DNA of 11,706 nt from NCBI GenBank assembly GCA_035258565.1, contig DATFXF010000145.1, positions 1 to 11,706 on the forward strand. Reading direction: 5' to 3'. A model generated the notes under the pieces. It did not search any database. It saw only the letters and a list, made by a program, of their open reading frames with translations, and was not told the origin of the DNA. A program made the position numbers and the translations under genes. The first letter of the stretch is position 1. Every line of letters starts with the position of its first letter. Of the stretch, positions 1-7,054 are shown piece by piece. Source of the stretch: DATFXF01 sp035258565 (GTDB lineage Bacteria; Acidobacteriota; Terriglobia; Acidiferrales; UBA7541).

Positions 1-190
1 CCCCCCGCAGCTTCTGGTCCGGCACGAACTCTAGGCCCAGGGGAACGAACACAGCCGGCAGGAACAGATGCACGTGATGTCTGCTGGCTCTCTGCTCCTC
101 CACAACAACCCGCACCGCTCCCCCTTGAACCACCCACGCGCCCACCAGCGCCAGTCCGCCCACCGCGGACCCCATCGCCTTGCCGAGCAT
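1..190 (-). CDS. Hypothetical membrane-anchored or secreted protein, 3' end cut by window edge
   Basis: This reading frame starts at ATG 190-188 and stays open through 63 codons to the window edge, so only the N-terminus is visible. A GGAG motif (198-201) lies 7 nt before the ATG and supports this start. Residues 5-29 are hydrophobic and Gly/Ala/Val-rich, as in a signal peptide or membrane anchor. A basic stretch (about 33-39, ending RHH) follows, then a hydrophobic strand-like segment VHLFLPAVFVPLGLEFVP (40-57). The gene begins 28 bp after the stop of the upstream secreted-protein gene on the same strand, so the two are probably co-transcribed. The strand-LP-hydrophobic pattern loosely recalls the repeated segment of that neighbour (VRVNVPLTLAEKVLP), which is only suggestive. 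I do not recognise the family. That it is a real gene is supported by the ribosome site, tight spacing and coherent N-terminus. Confidence 0.6.
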   Translation of the reverse strand, partial: MLGKAMGSAVGGLALVGAWVVQGGAVRVVVEEQRASRHHVHLFLPAVFVPLGLEFVPDQKLRG

Positions 191-218
191 GATTGAGCTC
201 CGGAGTCCCCCGAGCGGA

Positions 219-797
219 TCAGTCGGCAGTGTTCTTGGAGTCGAGCCAGATCCGCACTGTGCTCCGACCGTCCTTCACCGTGACCAGCTCGGTATCGCCC
301 TGTGTGGCGAGCGCGCGCAAACCTGCCACCAGGTCGAGTTCGTTACTCCCCGCCGAGACAAGCGCATCCACCACGGTGAGCGGCAGGCGAACTTCCACGC
401 GCTTCGGAGTCCCTTCCTTCAGCTCGCGGACATGCACCTGCAAGTACCCGGCATTCTTGGCCACGCGAACGTCACCGGTCGTGCCTTGTGCGGTAACGAA
501 CTCACCGTCGCGAGCGCTGCGCACTGCATCGAGTAGCGCGTGCAGGTCCACGCCATTCACGTTGGCCTGATTGACCTTCAACTTGCCGTTATGGATGCGA
601 TCATTGTTAATGGTGGGCAGAACCTTCTCGGCGAGCGTCAACGGCACATTTACGCGGACCATCTCGCCCTTGGCCTCGGTGTTCTCCACACGGATGTGAA
701 TCCAGCGGTCAGAAGGGGCGGCTTGTCCCGGGGCGGCAGGAACCGGAGCCGCCACTGCAAAAAGGGTAAGGGCCATGCATGGGGAAGCAAGCTTCAT
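219..797 (-). CDS. Secreted hypothetical protein with two tandem copies of one module
   Basis: The 192-residue product begins with a signal peptide: a Lys at position 2, a hydrophobic core at about 8-20 and an Ala/Pro-rich cleavage region at about 20-28. The mature part is an internal duplication. VRVNVPLTLAEKVLP (47-61) matches VEVRLPLTVVDALVS (134-148). The following DLHALLDAVRSARDGEFVT (84-102) matches DLVAGLRALATQGDTELVT (155-173). Each copy reads as a beta-hairpin, a helix and a further strand pair ending in SKN or AKN. The first copy has about 16 extra residues (roughly 65-83). A strong AGGAGGT ribosome site lies 7 nt before ATG 795-797. The downstream partial gene follows after 28 bp, suggesting a two-gene or longer operon. 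A possible ECF-type promoter lies upstream (835-860). No catalytic motif is visible. A structural or binding role outside the cytoplasm is inferred, but function is unknown. Confidence 0.8.
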   Translation of the reverse strand: MKLASPCMALTLFAVAAPVPAAPGQAAPSDRWIHIRVENTEAKGEMVRVNVPLTLAEKVLPTINNDRIHNGKLKVNQANVNGVDLHALLDAVRSARDGEFVTAQGTTGDVRVAKNAGYLQVHVRELKEGTPKRVEVRLPLTVVDALVSAGSNELDLVAGLRALATQGDTELVTVKDGRSTVRIWLDSKNTAD

Positions 798-834
798 CGG
801 AGTTACCTCCTCTCGGTCGTCGTCCTCGACATAT

Positions 835-860
835 TACGCGCCGCGCCAAGGAAATGTTTC
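835..860 (-). promoter_or_regulatory. Possible ECF-sigma-type promoter of the duplicated secreted-protein gene
   Basis: Read leftward, TGAAAC (with GAAAC at 860-856) is followed after 17 nt by CGTA (838-835). This spacing and wording resemble promoters of RpoE-like ECF sigma factors (GAAC/GAAAC, about 16-17 nt, CGTC or CGTA). Transcription would begin near 825-830, leaving a leader of about 30 nt before the ribosome site at 805-810. The match is to short motifs and no sigma-factor gene is visible, so this is a candidate only. The rest of the 239-bp spacer 798-1036 shows no gene and no clear terminator for glgB. Confidence 0.35.
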
Positions 861-1036
861 ACGGATTATGACCTGGCCTTTTATCGAGCGGAGAGGATAA
901 AGGCCAAACCATCTGCCAGCGTGTGGTCCGAACGCGCTCGAGGGGGAAGGATTTCTCCGGGGAAAACCTGCTCTCCACGCAGAGACTCAGCATGAAAAAG
1001 CTTGACTCCGGCCGCAACTCTACTTGTGGAGGTGGG

Positions 1037-3319
1037 CTAGGCCTGCTGGGCTTTGAAGAAGAGTACACCGAGCGGCGGCAGGCGGAGGTTGAGCGAATAA
1101 GGACGTCCCAGCCAGGGCACAGGCTCGGCCTGGACGCCACCGTAATTCCCCACGTTGCCGCCGCCGTATACGGCTGCATCGGTGTTGAGCACTTCGCGGT
1201 AAAAGCCCGGTTCGGGGACGCCTACGCGGTAGGCCTCGCGGACGACCGATGTGAAGTTGGCCACCACGACAAGGACGTTCTTGGGGTCCTTCGCGCGGCG
1301 GAGGAAGGAAAGCACGCTCGAATCGGCGTCATTGCAATCGATCCACTCAAACCCGTGCCAATCGAAATCCACCTCATGGAGGGCTGGCTCGCCGACGTAG
1401 AGTCGGTTCAGATCGGCCACGAGCCGCTGAATCCCCTGGTGCGGCTCATAGGCAAGCAGGTGCCACTCGAGGCTTGTCGCATGATACCACTCGGAGCGCT
1501 GGCCGAACTCGCCGCCCATGAAGAGAAGTTTCTTCCCGGGGTGGCCGTAGAGGTAACCGTAGAGTAGTCGCAGGTTGGCGAACTGCTGCCACATGTCGCC
1601 CGGCATTTTGTGCAGCAGCGAGCGCTTGCCGTGTACTACCTCATCGTGGGAAAGCGGCAGGACGAAGTTTTCGGTGAAAGCATAGAGCATCGAGAAGGTC
1701 ATGCGGTTGTGGTGGAACTTGCGATAGACGGGGTCGAGCTGCATATAGCTCAACGTGTCGTTCATCCAGCCCATGTTCCATTTCAGGCTGAATCCTAGCC
1801 CGCCTAGATACGTCGGCCGCGAAACCGCCGGCCATGCGGTGGACTCTTCGGCGATCGTCAGTACGCCATGGTGCCGGCCGTACACAACCTCGTTCAGGCG
1901 TTTCAAGAAGGTGATGGCGGCAAGATTTTCTCGGCCTCCGTATTCGTTGGGGATCCACTCGCCGGGTTTGCGCGAGTAGTCCAGATAAAGCATCGAGGCC
2001 ACCGCGTCCACACGTAGGCCGTCCGCGTGGTACTTGTCAAGCCAGAAGAGTGCGTTCGAGAGCAGGAAGTTCTGCACTTCCTTGCGGCCGTAGTTGAAGA
2101 CCAGCGTACCCCAGTCGGGGTGCGTGCCCTGCCGCGGGTCGGCGTGCTCGTAGAGGTGCGTGCCGTCAAACTCCGCCAGGCCGTGGGCGTCGCGCGGGAA
2201 ATGCGCCGGTGTCCAATCGAGGAGCACGCCGATGCCTTCCTGGTGGCAGCGGTCGACGAAGTACATGAAGTCGGCGGGCGTGCCGTAGCGGCTGGTCGCG
2301 GCGTAATAACCGATGGTCTGGTAGCCCCAGGAGCCATCGTAGGGGTGCTCCATCACCGGCAACAACTCGATGTGTGTGTAACCCATCTGCTTGACGTAGG
2401 GGATTAGGTTGTGCGCCAGCTCGCGGTAGGTGAGCCACCGGTTGTCCTCCTCCTGAACGCAACGCCAGGAGCCCAGGTGCACCTCGTAGGCCGAAATCGG
2501 CGACTCAAGCCAGTTGCGCTGCGCGCGCGCTTCCATCCAGGCGGAGTCGCCCCAGGTGTAGCGTTCGATGTTGAACACCACCGACCCGCTCTTCGGCCGC
2601 AGCTCGGCATAGAAAGCGTACGGGTCGGCTTTCAACATGGGGATGTCGCTCGAATTCGGGCGAATCTCGAACTTGTAGATCAGCCCTTCGTCGAGGGTGG
2701 GCACAAACAGCTCCCAAACTCCTGCTGAGCCGCGAAGGCGCATGGGGTGGACACGGCCGTCCCAGCGGTTGAAGTCGCCCACCACGCTGACGCGCCGCGC
2801 GTTCGGCGCCCACACGCCAAAATGCACGCCGCGTACGCCCGCTACCTCGCGAACGTGTGCGCCGAGCTTTTCGTATTTCAGGTAGTGGGTACCTTCGCCC
2901 ATGAGGTGCAGGTCGAAGTCGGTGAGCAGCGGCGGGAAGGCATAGGGGTCAATGATCTCGCTGCTCGAGCCTTCGAAGCCGGTGACGCGCAGGCGATAGG
3001 CGGTTGGCCTCGCCAGCAGCGCATCGGAATAGGGAAGGAGGGCCTCGAAGAACCCGTCCGCATGGATCCGCTGCGCCGCAATGGGCGCCGCGGCGCCGTC
3101 AGGCACTATACTCACCTCCCGCGCGCCTGGGAGAAACGCGCGGATGGCCACGCACCGTTCGCCGTTCACCTCGACCACGTGGGGGCCCAGGATGTGAAAT
3201 GGATCGGCGTGCTCCGCCCGCCGGAGCAGGTCGATCTCCCGGGCCAGCTCATCCTGTTCGCGGCCGGCCACACCTGCGGTCGTACGCCCCGCTCCTAATG
3301 GATTGTCTCTCGACGCCAA
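1037..3319 (-). CDS. glgB: 1,4-alpha-glucan (glycogen) branching enzyme
   Basis: GlgB cuts an alpha-1,4-glucan chain and rejoins the piece through an alpha-1,6 bond, making glycogen branches in the cytoplasm. The 760-residue product is full length for the two-N-domain type. It has an extra N-terminal beta-sandwich (about 25-130), a CBM48 module (about 160-255), a GH13 catalytic barrel (about 275-640) and an all-beta C-terminal domain. The three catalytic acids align in spacing with E. coli GlgB: Asp438 in DGLRVDAV (nucleophile), Glu491 in TIAEEST (acid/base) and Asp559 in LSHDEVVHGK. The GH13 signatures DWTPAHFPRD and MGGEFGQ are present. The start is TTG (3319-3317), chosen because a GGAGAG site lies 7 nt upstream and no ATG occurs before residue 140. 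No glgA, glgC, glgP or glgX lies in the window, so glgB is an orphan here. Identity is certain; the start is probable. Confidence 0.97.
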   Translation of the reverse strand: MASRDNPLGAGRTTAGVAGREQDELAREIDLLRRAEHADPFHILGPHVVEVNGERCVAIRAFLPGAREVSIVPDGAAAPIAAQRIHADGFFEALLPYSDALLARPTAYRLRVTGFEGSSSEIIDPYAFPPLLTDFDLHLMGEGTHYLKYEKLGAHVREVAGVRGVHFGVWAPNARRVSVVGDFNRWDGRVHPMRLRGSAGVWELFVPTLDEGLIYKFEIRPNSSDIPMLKADPYAFYAELRPKSGSVVFNIERYTWGDSAWMEARAQRNWLESPISAYEVHLGSWRCVQEEDNRWLTYRELAHNLIPYVKQMGYTHIELLPVMEHPYDGSWGYQTIGYYAATSRYGTPADFMYFVDRCHQEGIGVLLDWTPAHFPRDAHGLAEFDGTHLYEHADPRQGTHPDWGTLVFNYGRKEVQNFLLSNALFWLDKYHADGLRVDAVASMLYLDYSRKPGEWIPNEYGGRENLAAITFLKRLNEVVYGRHHGVLTIAEESTAWPAVSRPTYLGGLGFSLKWNMGWMNDTLSYMQLDPVYRKFHHNRMTFSMLYAFTENFVLPLSHDEVVHGKRSLLHKMPGDMWQQFANLRLLYGYLYGHPGKKLLFMGGEFGQRSEWYHATSLEWHLLAYEPHQGIQRLVADLNRLYVGEPALHEVDFDWHGFEWIDCNDADSSVLSFLRRAKDPKNVLVVVANFTSVVREAYRVGVPEPGFYREVLNTDAAVYGGGNVGNYGGVQAEPVPWLGRPYSLNLRLPPLGVLFFKAQQA

Positions 3320-3326
3320 GAGAAAA

Positions 3327-3332
3327 CTCTCC
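3327..3332 (-). promoter_or_regulatory. Ribosome binding site that fixes the TTG start of glgB
   Basis: GGAGAG on the minus strand ends 7 nt before the TTG codon at 3319-3317. The reading frame has no ATG until about residue 140, deep inside the N-terminal domains, so this site is the main argument for the non-ATG start. Confidence 0.6.
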
Positions 3333-3351
3333 GTCTAGCGATTAGTTTCCA

Positions 3352-3381
3352 ATTCTAGCGAAGTTGTACGATCGAAACCAA
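3352..3381 (-). promoter_or_regulatory. Candidate sigma-70 promoter for glgB
   Basis: Read leftward, TTGGTT (3381-3376) and TAGAAT (3357-3352) are separated by 18 nt. The -10 box matches the consensus at five of six positions, the -35 at three. Predicted initiation near 3345 gives a leader of about 25 nt before the TTG start. The 174-bp spacer to the upstream DinB-like gene also favours an independent promoter for glgB. Motif evidence only. Confidence 0.4.
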
Positions 3382-3493
3382 CCGAGGTGCAGCAGCGCCC
3401 GCGATCATTCGAGAGGCCGGGCTAGGAGCTATGCCTGGCGTTTCGGATCGTCGGCGCGAATACCGAAGTTCGTTCTCCCGCGGCGGCGCTAGG

Positions 3494-4012
3494 CTACTTC
3501 GCGCGCCGGTTTTGCCGGGCGAGGCGCTCGATTTGGCGGAGGTGATTGATATCGTGTCCGGCGAACATCTCGACGACGCGCGTGATCGTTTCTTTGCCCC
3601 GCTCGGCGTGCAGGCCATAATGATTCCACTTCTTTCTGGGCAGCGACTTCAGCAGGGAGAGGTTGCTCTCGCGCAGCGTGCGGAACATTTGAAGCGAGCG
3701 CCGCGGGTCCTGCCGGGCGTAATTCGAGTTGCGCGCCCAGACGTCCTGATCGAAGGCCTGGATAGGCGTGCCATTCTTGCTAAGGATCATGCGCATCCGG
3801 TAGCCGCCCACGAGCTCTGTTTCGGCGAGGTGCGCAAGAATCTCAGCGATCGACCACTTGCCCGGCGCAGGGCGTTTGCGCAACTGCTGGCGGCTGAGAC
3901 GGAGGATCAAGCGCTCAAGTTTTTTCGGAGTGGCCTGCTGTACGCGGAGGGGTTTTCGCCCCTCGATGTAGCTCAGGATTCGTCTTGTGTATTGCTTTGG
4001 TGTCTCTTGCAT
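3494..4012 (-). CDS. DinB/YfiT-fold family protein (putative metal-dependent four-helix-bundle protein)
   Basis: The 172-residue product has the layout of the DinB superfamily, a four-helix bundle that usually binds a divalent metal through three histidines. The candidate ligands are His61 in WSIAEILAHLAETE, and His153 and His157 in FAGHDINHLRQIE near the C-terminus. The motif GKWS-IAEILAHLAE after a KRPAPGKW turn is typical of DinB_2-type members. Some relatives are thiol S-transferases acting on bacillithiol or mycothiol, others are stress-induced, and most have no known reaction; none can be assigned here. No signal peptide is seen, so it is probably cytoplasmic. The start at 4012-4010 is preferred because AAGGAGGGG lies 8 nt upstream. 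An in-frame ATG at 4060-4058 would add 16 unremarkable residues. It is divergent from the neighbouring gamma-glutamyltransferase gene. Confidence 0.85.
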   Translation of the reverse strand: MQETPKQYTRRILSYIEGRKPLRVQQATPKKLERLILRLSRQQLRKRPAPGKWSIAEILAHLAETELVGGYRMRMILSKNGTPIQAFDQDVWARNSNYARQDPRRSLQMFRTLRESNLSLLKSLPRKKWNHYGLHAERGKETITRVVEMFAGHDINHLRQIERLARQNRRAK

Positions 4013-4020
4013 GCGAGCGT

Positions 4021-4029
4021 CCCCTCCTT
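4021..4029 (-). promoter_or_regulatory. Ribosome binding site selecting the inner start of the DinB-like gene
   Basis: AAGGAGGGG on the minus strand ends 8 nt before ATG 4012-4010. It lies inside the coding region implied by the longer frame starting at 4060, whose own upstream sequence (GAGAGG, only 4 nt from ATG) is badly spaced. The shorter start is therefore favoured. Confidence 0.6.
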
Positions 4030-4133
4030 GGCGCGGAATAAGCGGACCCGAAAACCCCATTCAGCCTCTCGCATTCTGCCCGCGACGTCAACTGCCACTC
4101 TGGCCGTACCGGCGCGCGAGAATTCCTGTCGGG

Positions 4134-4162
4134 TTGCCAGGCGGGGAAATTCAGGCTAGAGT
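4134..4162 (+). promoter_or_regulatory. Candidate sigma-70 promoter for the gamma-glutamyltransferase-family gene
   Basis: TTGCCA (4134-4139, five of six consensus positions) and TAGAGT (4157-4162, four of six) are separated by exactly 17 nt. Initiation near 4169 gives a leader of about 29 nt before ATG 4198. The leader is purine-rich (GGGGAGG, then GGGGGAAG), although the best Shine-Dalgarno-like run is about 14 nt from the ATG, longer than usual. Confidence 0.5.
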
Positions 4163-4197
4163 GCGCGGGGAGGCAAAGGGGGAAGCCAAACCGCGCG

Positions 4198-5910
4198 ATG
4201 CTCAACCGAGAGTTAGCGGCAACAATTTTTCGAATGGGCCTTGTGGCGGGGCTGGTGTTGATGACTCTTATGACAACCGACCACCTCCACGCGCAGGATC
4301 GTTCGCAGGCGCGCTCGATGGTGATCTCGCGTTACGGCATCGTGGCCGCGGAGTCGCCGCTGGCGGCCCAGGCGGGAGTGGTCGTGCTCGAACATGGCGG
4401 CACGGCGGCAGACGCGGCAGTGGCGGCCAATGCCATGATGGGTGTCGTCGCACCGATGTCGGACGGTATCGGTGGCGATCTGTTCGCGATTGTTTACGAC
4501 GCGAAGAGTGGAAAGCTTTACGGCTTGAACGCCAGCGGCTGGGCTCCGGCGGGCCTGCGGCCTGAGCTGCTCAGGGAGAGAGGCTTTCACGCCATGCCAG
4601 ACCGCGGCATCTATTCAGTGACCGTGCCAGGCGCCGTGGATGGCTGGCAGAGGCTGCTGGAGCGCTTTGGCCGGAGGAAGCTGGGCGAGGTGCTTGCGCC
4701 GGCCATCCGCGCGGCTGACGAGGGCTTCCCGGTGACGGAAATGGTCGCCGCACATTGGGCCAACAACCTCGATCTGCTCCGCGCAAATCAGAACGCCGCG
4801 CAAACATATCTCGTCTCTGACCGCGCCCCCAGGGTCGGGGGACTGTTTCGCAATCCCGACTTGGCCTGGTCGTACAGGCAGATCGCTGCGCAGGGGCGCG
4901 ACGCTTTCTACAAGGGGGAAATTGCACGGCGCCTCCAGGAGGTTTCGCGGCGGCACGGCGGCCCGATGACCGCTAAGGATCTTGCCGAGTACTCGAGCGA
5001 GTGGGTCGATCCGATCTCCACGACTTATCGTGACTGGACGGTTTACGAATTGCCGCCGAATGGCCAGGGCATCGGCGCACTTGAGATGCTCAACCTGCTG
5101 GAGACATTTCCCCTGGGGCAGTTCGGACCAAGTTCCACGCGTACGCTGCATGTGATGATCGAGGCTAAGAAGCTGGCCTATGCCGATTTGTTACGCTACG
5201 TCGGCGATCCGAAGACCGCGAAAGTTCCCATTGCGGGCCTGCTGGCGAAAAACTACGCTCGGGAACGCGTCAAATTGATCGACATGGCCAAAGCGAATTG
5301 TGCTGTGGAACCGGGCACGCCTATACCGGAAGGCGGTGACACCATCTACCTGAGCGTCGTGGATCGTGACGGAAACATGGTTTCGTTGATCCAGAGCGTT
5401 TACAAAGAATTCGGCTCCGGCCTCGTGGCCGACGGCACCGGCTTTGTCCTGCAGAACCGCGGTGCCCTGTTCAGCCTTGACCCAGCCTCCCCGAACCTGC
5501 TCGCCGGACGGAAGCGCCCGCTGCACACGATCATTCCGGCGTTCTTGCACAAGGGCGACGTGCGGGTTGCCTTCGGCATTATGGGCGGCTGGAACCAGGG
5601 GCAGGCCCACGCGCAATTTGTCGCCAACCTCGCGGACTTCAAGATGAACATACAAGCAGCTCTTGAGGCCCCGCGATTCACCAAGCTCACGTTTGGGGGC
5701 TGCGACGTCCAGATGGAAGGACGCATCCCCGGCAACGTGCGCAGCGAGCTCCAGGCCAAGGGCCACGTCATTGAGGTGCGCGGCGCCTTCTCCTCGCAGA
5801 TGGGTGGCGGGCAAGTTGTGCTGCGCGATTTTGCCGCCGGTGTCAACTACGGTGCTTCCGACCCGCGCAAGGATGGCGCAGCCATTCCCGAATCCCCGCC
5901 AGAAAAATAG
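4198..5910 (+). CDS. Secreted gamma-glutamyltransferase-family (Ntn) hydrolase, YwrD/cephalosporin-acylase-like branch
   Basis: This family hydrolyses or transfers gamma-glutamyl groups, for example from glutathione, and matures by cutting itself before a catalytic threonine. The 570-residue length is typical. Residues 1-32 form a signal peptide with likely cleavage after Ala32, so it should act in the periplasm or outside. Conserved features include HGGTAADAAVAA (67-78), the flank around DGIGGD (89-94), PPNGQGIGALEMLN (286-299) and GGDTIYLSVVDRDGN (379-393). Thr382 is the predicted nucleophile and new N-terminus of a small subunit of about 189 residues. Several substrate-binding positions of E. 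coli Ggt look replaced: NASGWAP where an Arg is expected, LQNRGALFS instead of the DD motif, and RPLHTIIP instead of the SSMSP motif. That pattern fits the YwrD or cephalosporin-acylase-like branch, so the true substrate is uncertain. A good promoter lies at 4134-4162, and the DinB-like gene is divergent. Confidence 0.92.
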   Translation: MLNRELAATIFRMGLVAGLVLMTLMTTDHLHAQDRSQARSMVISRYGIVAAESPLAAQAGVVVLEHGGTAADAAVAANAMMGVVAPMSDGIGGDLFAIVYDAKSGKLYGLNASGWAPAGLRPELLRERGFHAMPDRGIYSVTVPGAVDGWQRLLERFGRRKLGEVLAPAIRAADEGFPVTEMVAAHWANNLDLLRANQNAAQTYLVSDRAPRVGGLFRNPDLAWSYRQIAAQGRDAFYKGEIARRLQEVSRRHGGPMTAKDLAEYSSEWVDPISTTYRDWTVYELPPNGQGIGALEMLNLLETFPLGQFGPSSTRTLHVMIEAKKLAYADLLRYVGDPKTAKVPIAGLLAKNYARERVKLIDMAKANCAVEPGTPIPEGGDTIYLSVVDRDGNMVSLIQSVYKEFGSGLVADGTGFVLQNRGALFSLDPASPNLLAGRKRPLHTIIPAFLHKGDVRVAFGIMGGWNQGQAHAQFVANLADFKMNIQAALEAPRFTKLTFGGCDVQMEGRIPGNVRSELQAKGHVIEVRGAFSSQMGGGQVVLRDFAAGVNYGASDPRKDGAAIPESPPEK

Positions 5911-6248
5911 TTCGTTTGCCTCCGCGCTTGACTCCGTCAGGCGGGGCGGACCAACCGCCGCCATCCTCGCTCTCGGCCCACCGGGGAGGTAAGGGCGTGC
6001 CAAGAAGGCCAGCGAGTGGAATTGAATAAGGACAGCCCAGGGCTACGATTGCTCGCTGTCGCGCCAGCGATCATCTTCAGCGCTTTGAGGACCAGGAAAC
6101 TACCCTCCCGGTTCTGTAACGATATCGAACAAGTGCTTTCGCCAAGGCCCAACGCGCCGGCCTTGCCGGCCAAACAACTCATTTGTTTACAGAGAGATAG
6201 AAAATCAAGCAGTGGCCGCCCGCTTGCACGATAGTCAGACGGCGTGCC
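5911..6248. other. 338-bp spacer without a convincing gene; contains two adjacent hairpins
   Basis: No reading frame here has both a ribosome site and a coherent protein. Two hairpins stand side by side: GCCGGC-CTT-GCCGGC (6156-6170), and AAACAA-CTCAT-TTGTTT (6172-6188), which is AT-rich. Neither is followed by a T-run, so they are not standard terminators. A five-pair GC stem at 5945-5959 after the upstream gene also lacks a T-tract. The promoter of the next gene should lie here, but I could not pick boxes with confidence. Confidence 0.5.
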
Positions 6249-6677
6249 ATGCGGGTAGGGGACAGAAATCGTAGATTACGCCCACTCGAACGAGTGTTTG
6301 GGTGTTGCTGGGGGGCTTTCTGGTGGAGTTCGCTGATTTGTATCGGAGCGCTGTTCCTTGCTAGCCCCTCCGCGCGGGCGCAGGCGAAGATTGTGGGCAC
6401 CTATCGCTGCTCCAGCGCCCGGGTGGGCCAGCGAACTGGGCAATGCATTAGCCCGCCGCTCATCCTTCAAGCGGACGGCCGCTATCACATCTGGGGCGAG
6501 CAAGGCACTTACAAGATCCGGGGTCGCTGGCTCTACCTCTCCGAGTCGAAGAAGCGCGGACGCGGGCGCTTGTGCCACGGACGGGAAATCGTCTTCCGGT
6601 ACTCGTATCGTGGCCAGAGGCATACGATCAGGTTTCGCCGCGTTGTTACCGGACAAGCCGGCCAGGTATATATCTAA
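6249..6677 (+). CDS. Small secreted basic protein of unknown function
   Basis: The 142-residue product has a basic N-terminus rich in Arg, a hydrophobic core (about 22-40) and an AQA cleavage site (44-46), so it is very probably exported with a mature part of about 96 residues. The mature part is Arg/Lys-rich and reads as alternating short strands: GTYRCSS, PPLILQADGRYHIWGEQGTY, GRWLYLSESKKRGRGRL, REIVFRYSYRGQRHTIRFRR. That suggests an all-beta fold such as a small barrel or lipocalin-like sandwich. Cys54 and Cys66 could form a disulfide once exported; Cys109 is left over. I recall similar small secreted proteins of unknown function but cannot name a family. ATG 6249 has no good ribosome site. 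GTG 6294 is an in-frame alternative but also lacks one. It stands between two long spacers, so no operon is implied. Confidence 0.7.
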   Translation: MRVGDRNRRLRPLERVFGCCWGAFWWSSLICIGALFLASPSARAQAKIVGTYRCSSARVGQRTGQCISPPLILQADGRYHIWGEQGTYKIRGRWLYLSESKKRGRGRLCHGREIVFRYSYRGQRHTIRFRRVVTGQAGQVYI

Positions 6678-6802
6678 CTGGCTTGCGCCGGCTAGCGCGC
6701 CAGGCGTCGGACCAGGGGAGCCGAACGTGGCGCGTCACCACTCCTGCGCAATTCCCAAGACAAGTCAACTGCTGCCGGGTGAGACCCTAATGGTTGTTTA
6801 CG

Positions 6803-6829
6803 GAGCCGAAGATGGAGATACTTCGGTTC
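6803..6829. repeat. Inverted repeat in the S9 peptidase upstream region
   Basis: GAGCCGAAG (6803-6811) and CTTCGGTTC (6821-6829) form nine pairs with one G-T wobble around a nine-base loop. No T-run follows on either strand, so it is not a plain intrinsic terminator. A role in RNA structure or protein binding is possible but not shown. Confidence 0.45.
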
Positions 6830-7047
6830 GAGTGACACGGCCGCTTCGTTTTGGCGAACCCGGCGACTGAGCTCCCGGCCAATTCCGTCCTCAGTTCCGC
6901 AAGTAATTTAGGAGAGGCATATCCTGCAGTATCCGAAGCTTCGATAATTGTGATAGAAACCTCGAAGAAGGGACGGCCGAGGGGTTCCAGCGGCGAGCAC
7001 AACTTCTTGGGCTGGGTGTGGTCATTTAAAAAGGCATGCAATTTGGG

Positions 7048-7054
7048 GGAGGAG
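7048..7054 (+). promoter_or_regulatory. Ribosome binding site that fixes the start of the S9 peptidase gene
   Basis: GGAGGAG ends 6 nt before ATG 7061. The codon opens directly into a signal peptide, whereas the 70 upstream in-frame codons look non-coding. This decides the start against a longer frame beginning with TTG at 6851. Confidence 0.75.

Noticed and set aside
4013..4060. Longer N-terminus of the DinB-like gene from ATG 4060-4058
   Set aside because: Its ribosome-like motif is too close to the ATG, while the inner ATG at 4012-4010 has a well-placed AAGGAGGGG.
5945..5959. GGCGG-ACCAA-CCGCC stem as terminator of the gamma-glutamyltransferase-family gene
   Set aside because: Five pairs only and no T-run follows, so it does not meet the pattern of an intrinsic terminator.
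5191..6003. 270-codon minus-strand frame opposite the gamma-glutamyltransferase-family gene
   Set aside because: Antisense shadow of a conserved coding sequence with no features of its own.
5937..6182. 81-codon minus-strand open frame in the spacer after the gamma-glutamyltransferase-family gene
   Set aside because: No ribosome site, no recognisable motif, and composition typical of chance frames in GC-rich DNA.
6016..6234. 72-codon plus-strand open frame beginning at a GTG
   Set aside because: Only a weak ribosome-like motif and no coherent domain, signal peptide or hydrophobic pattern; treated as non-coding spacer.
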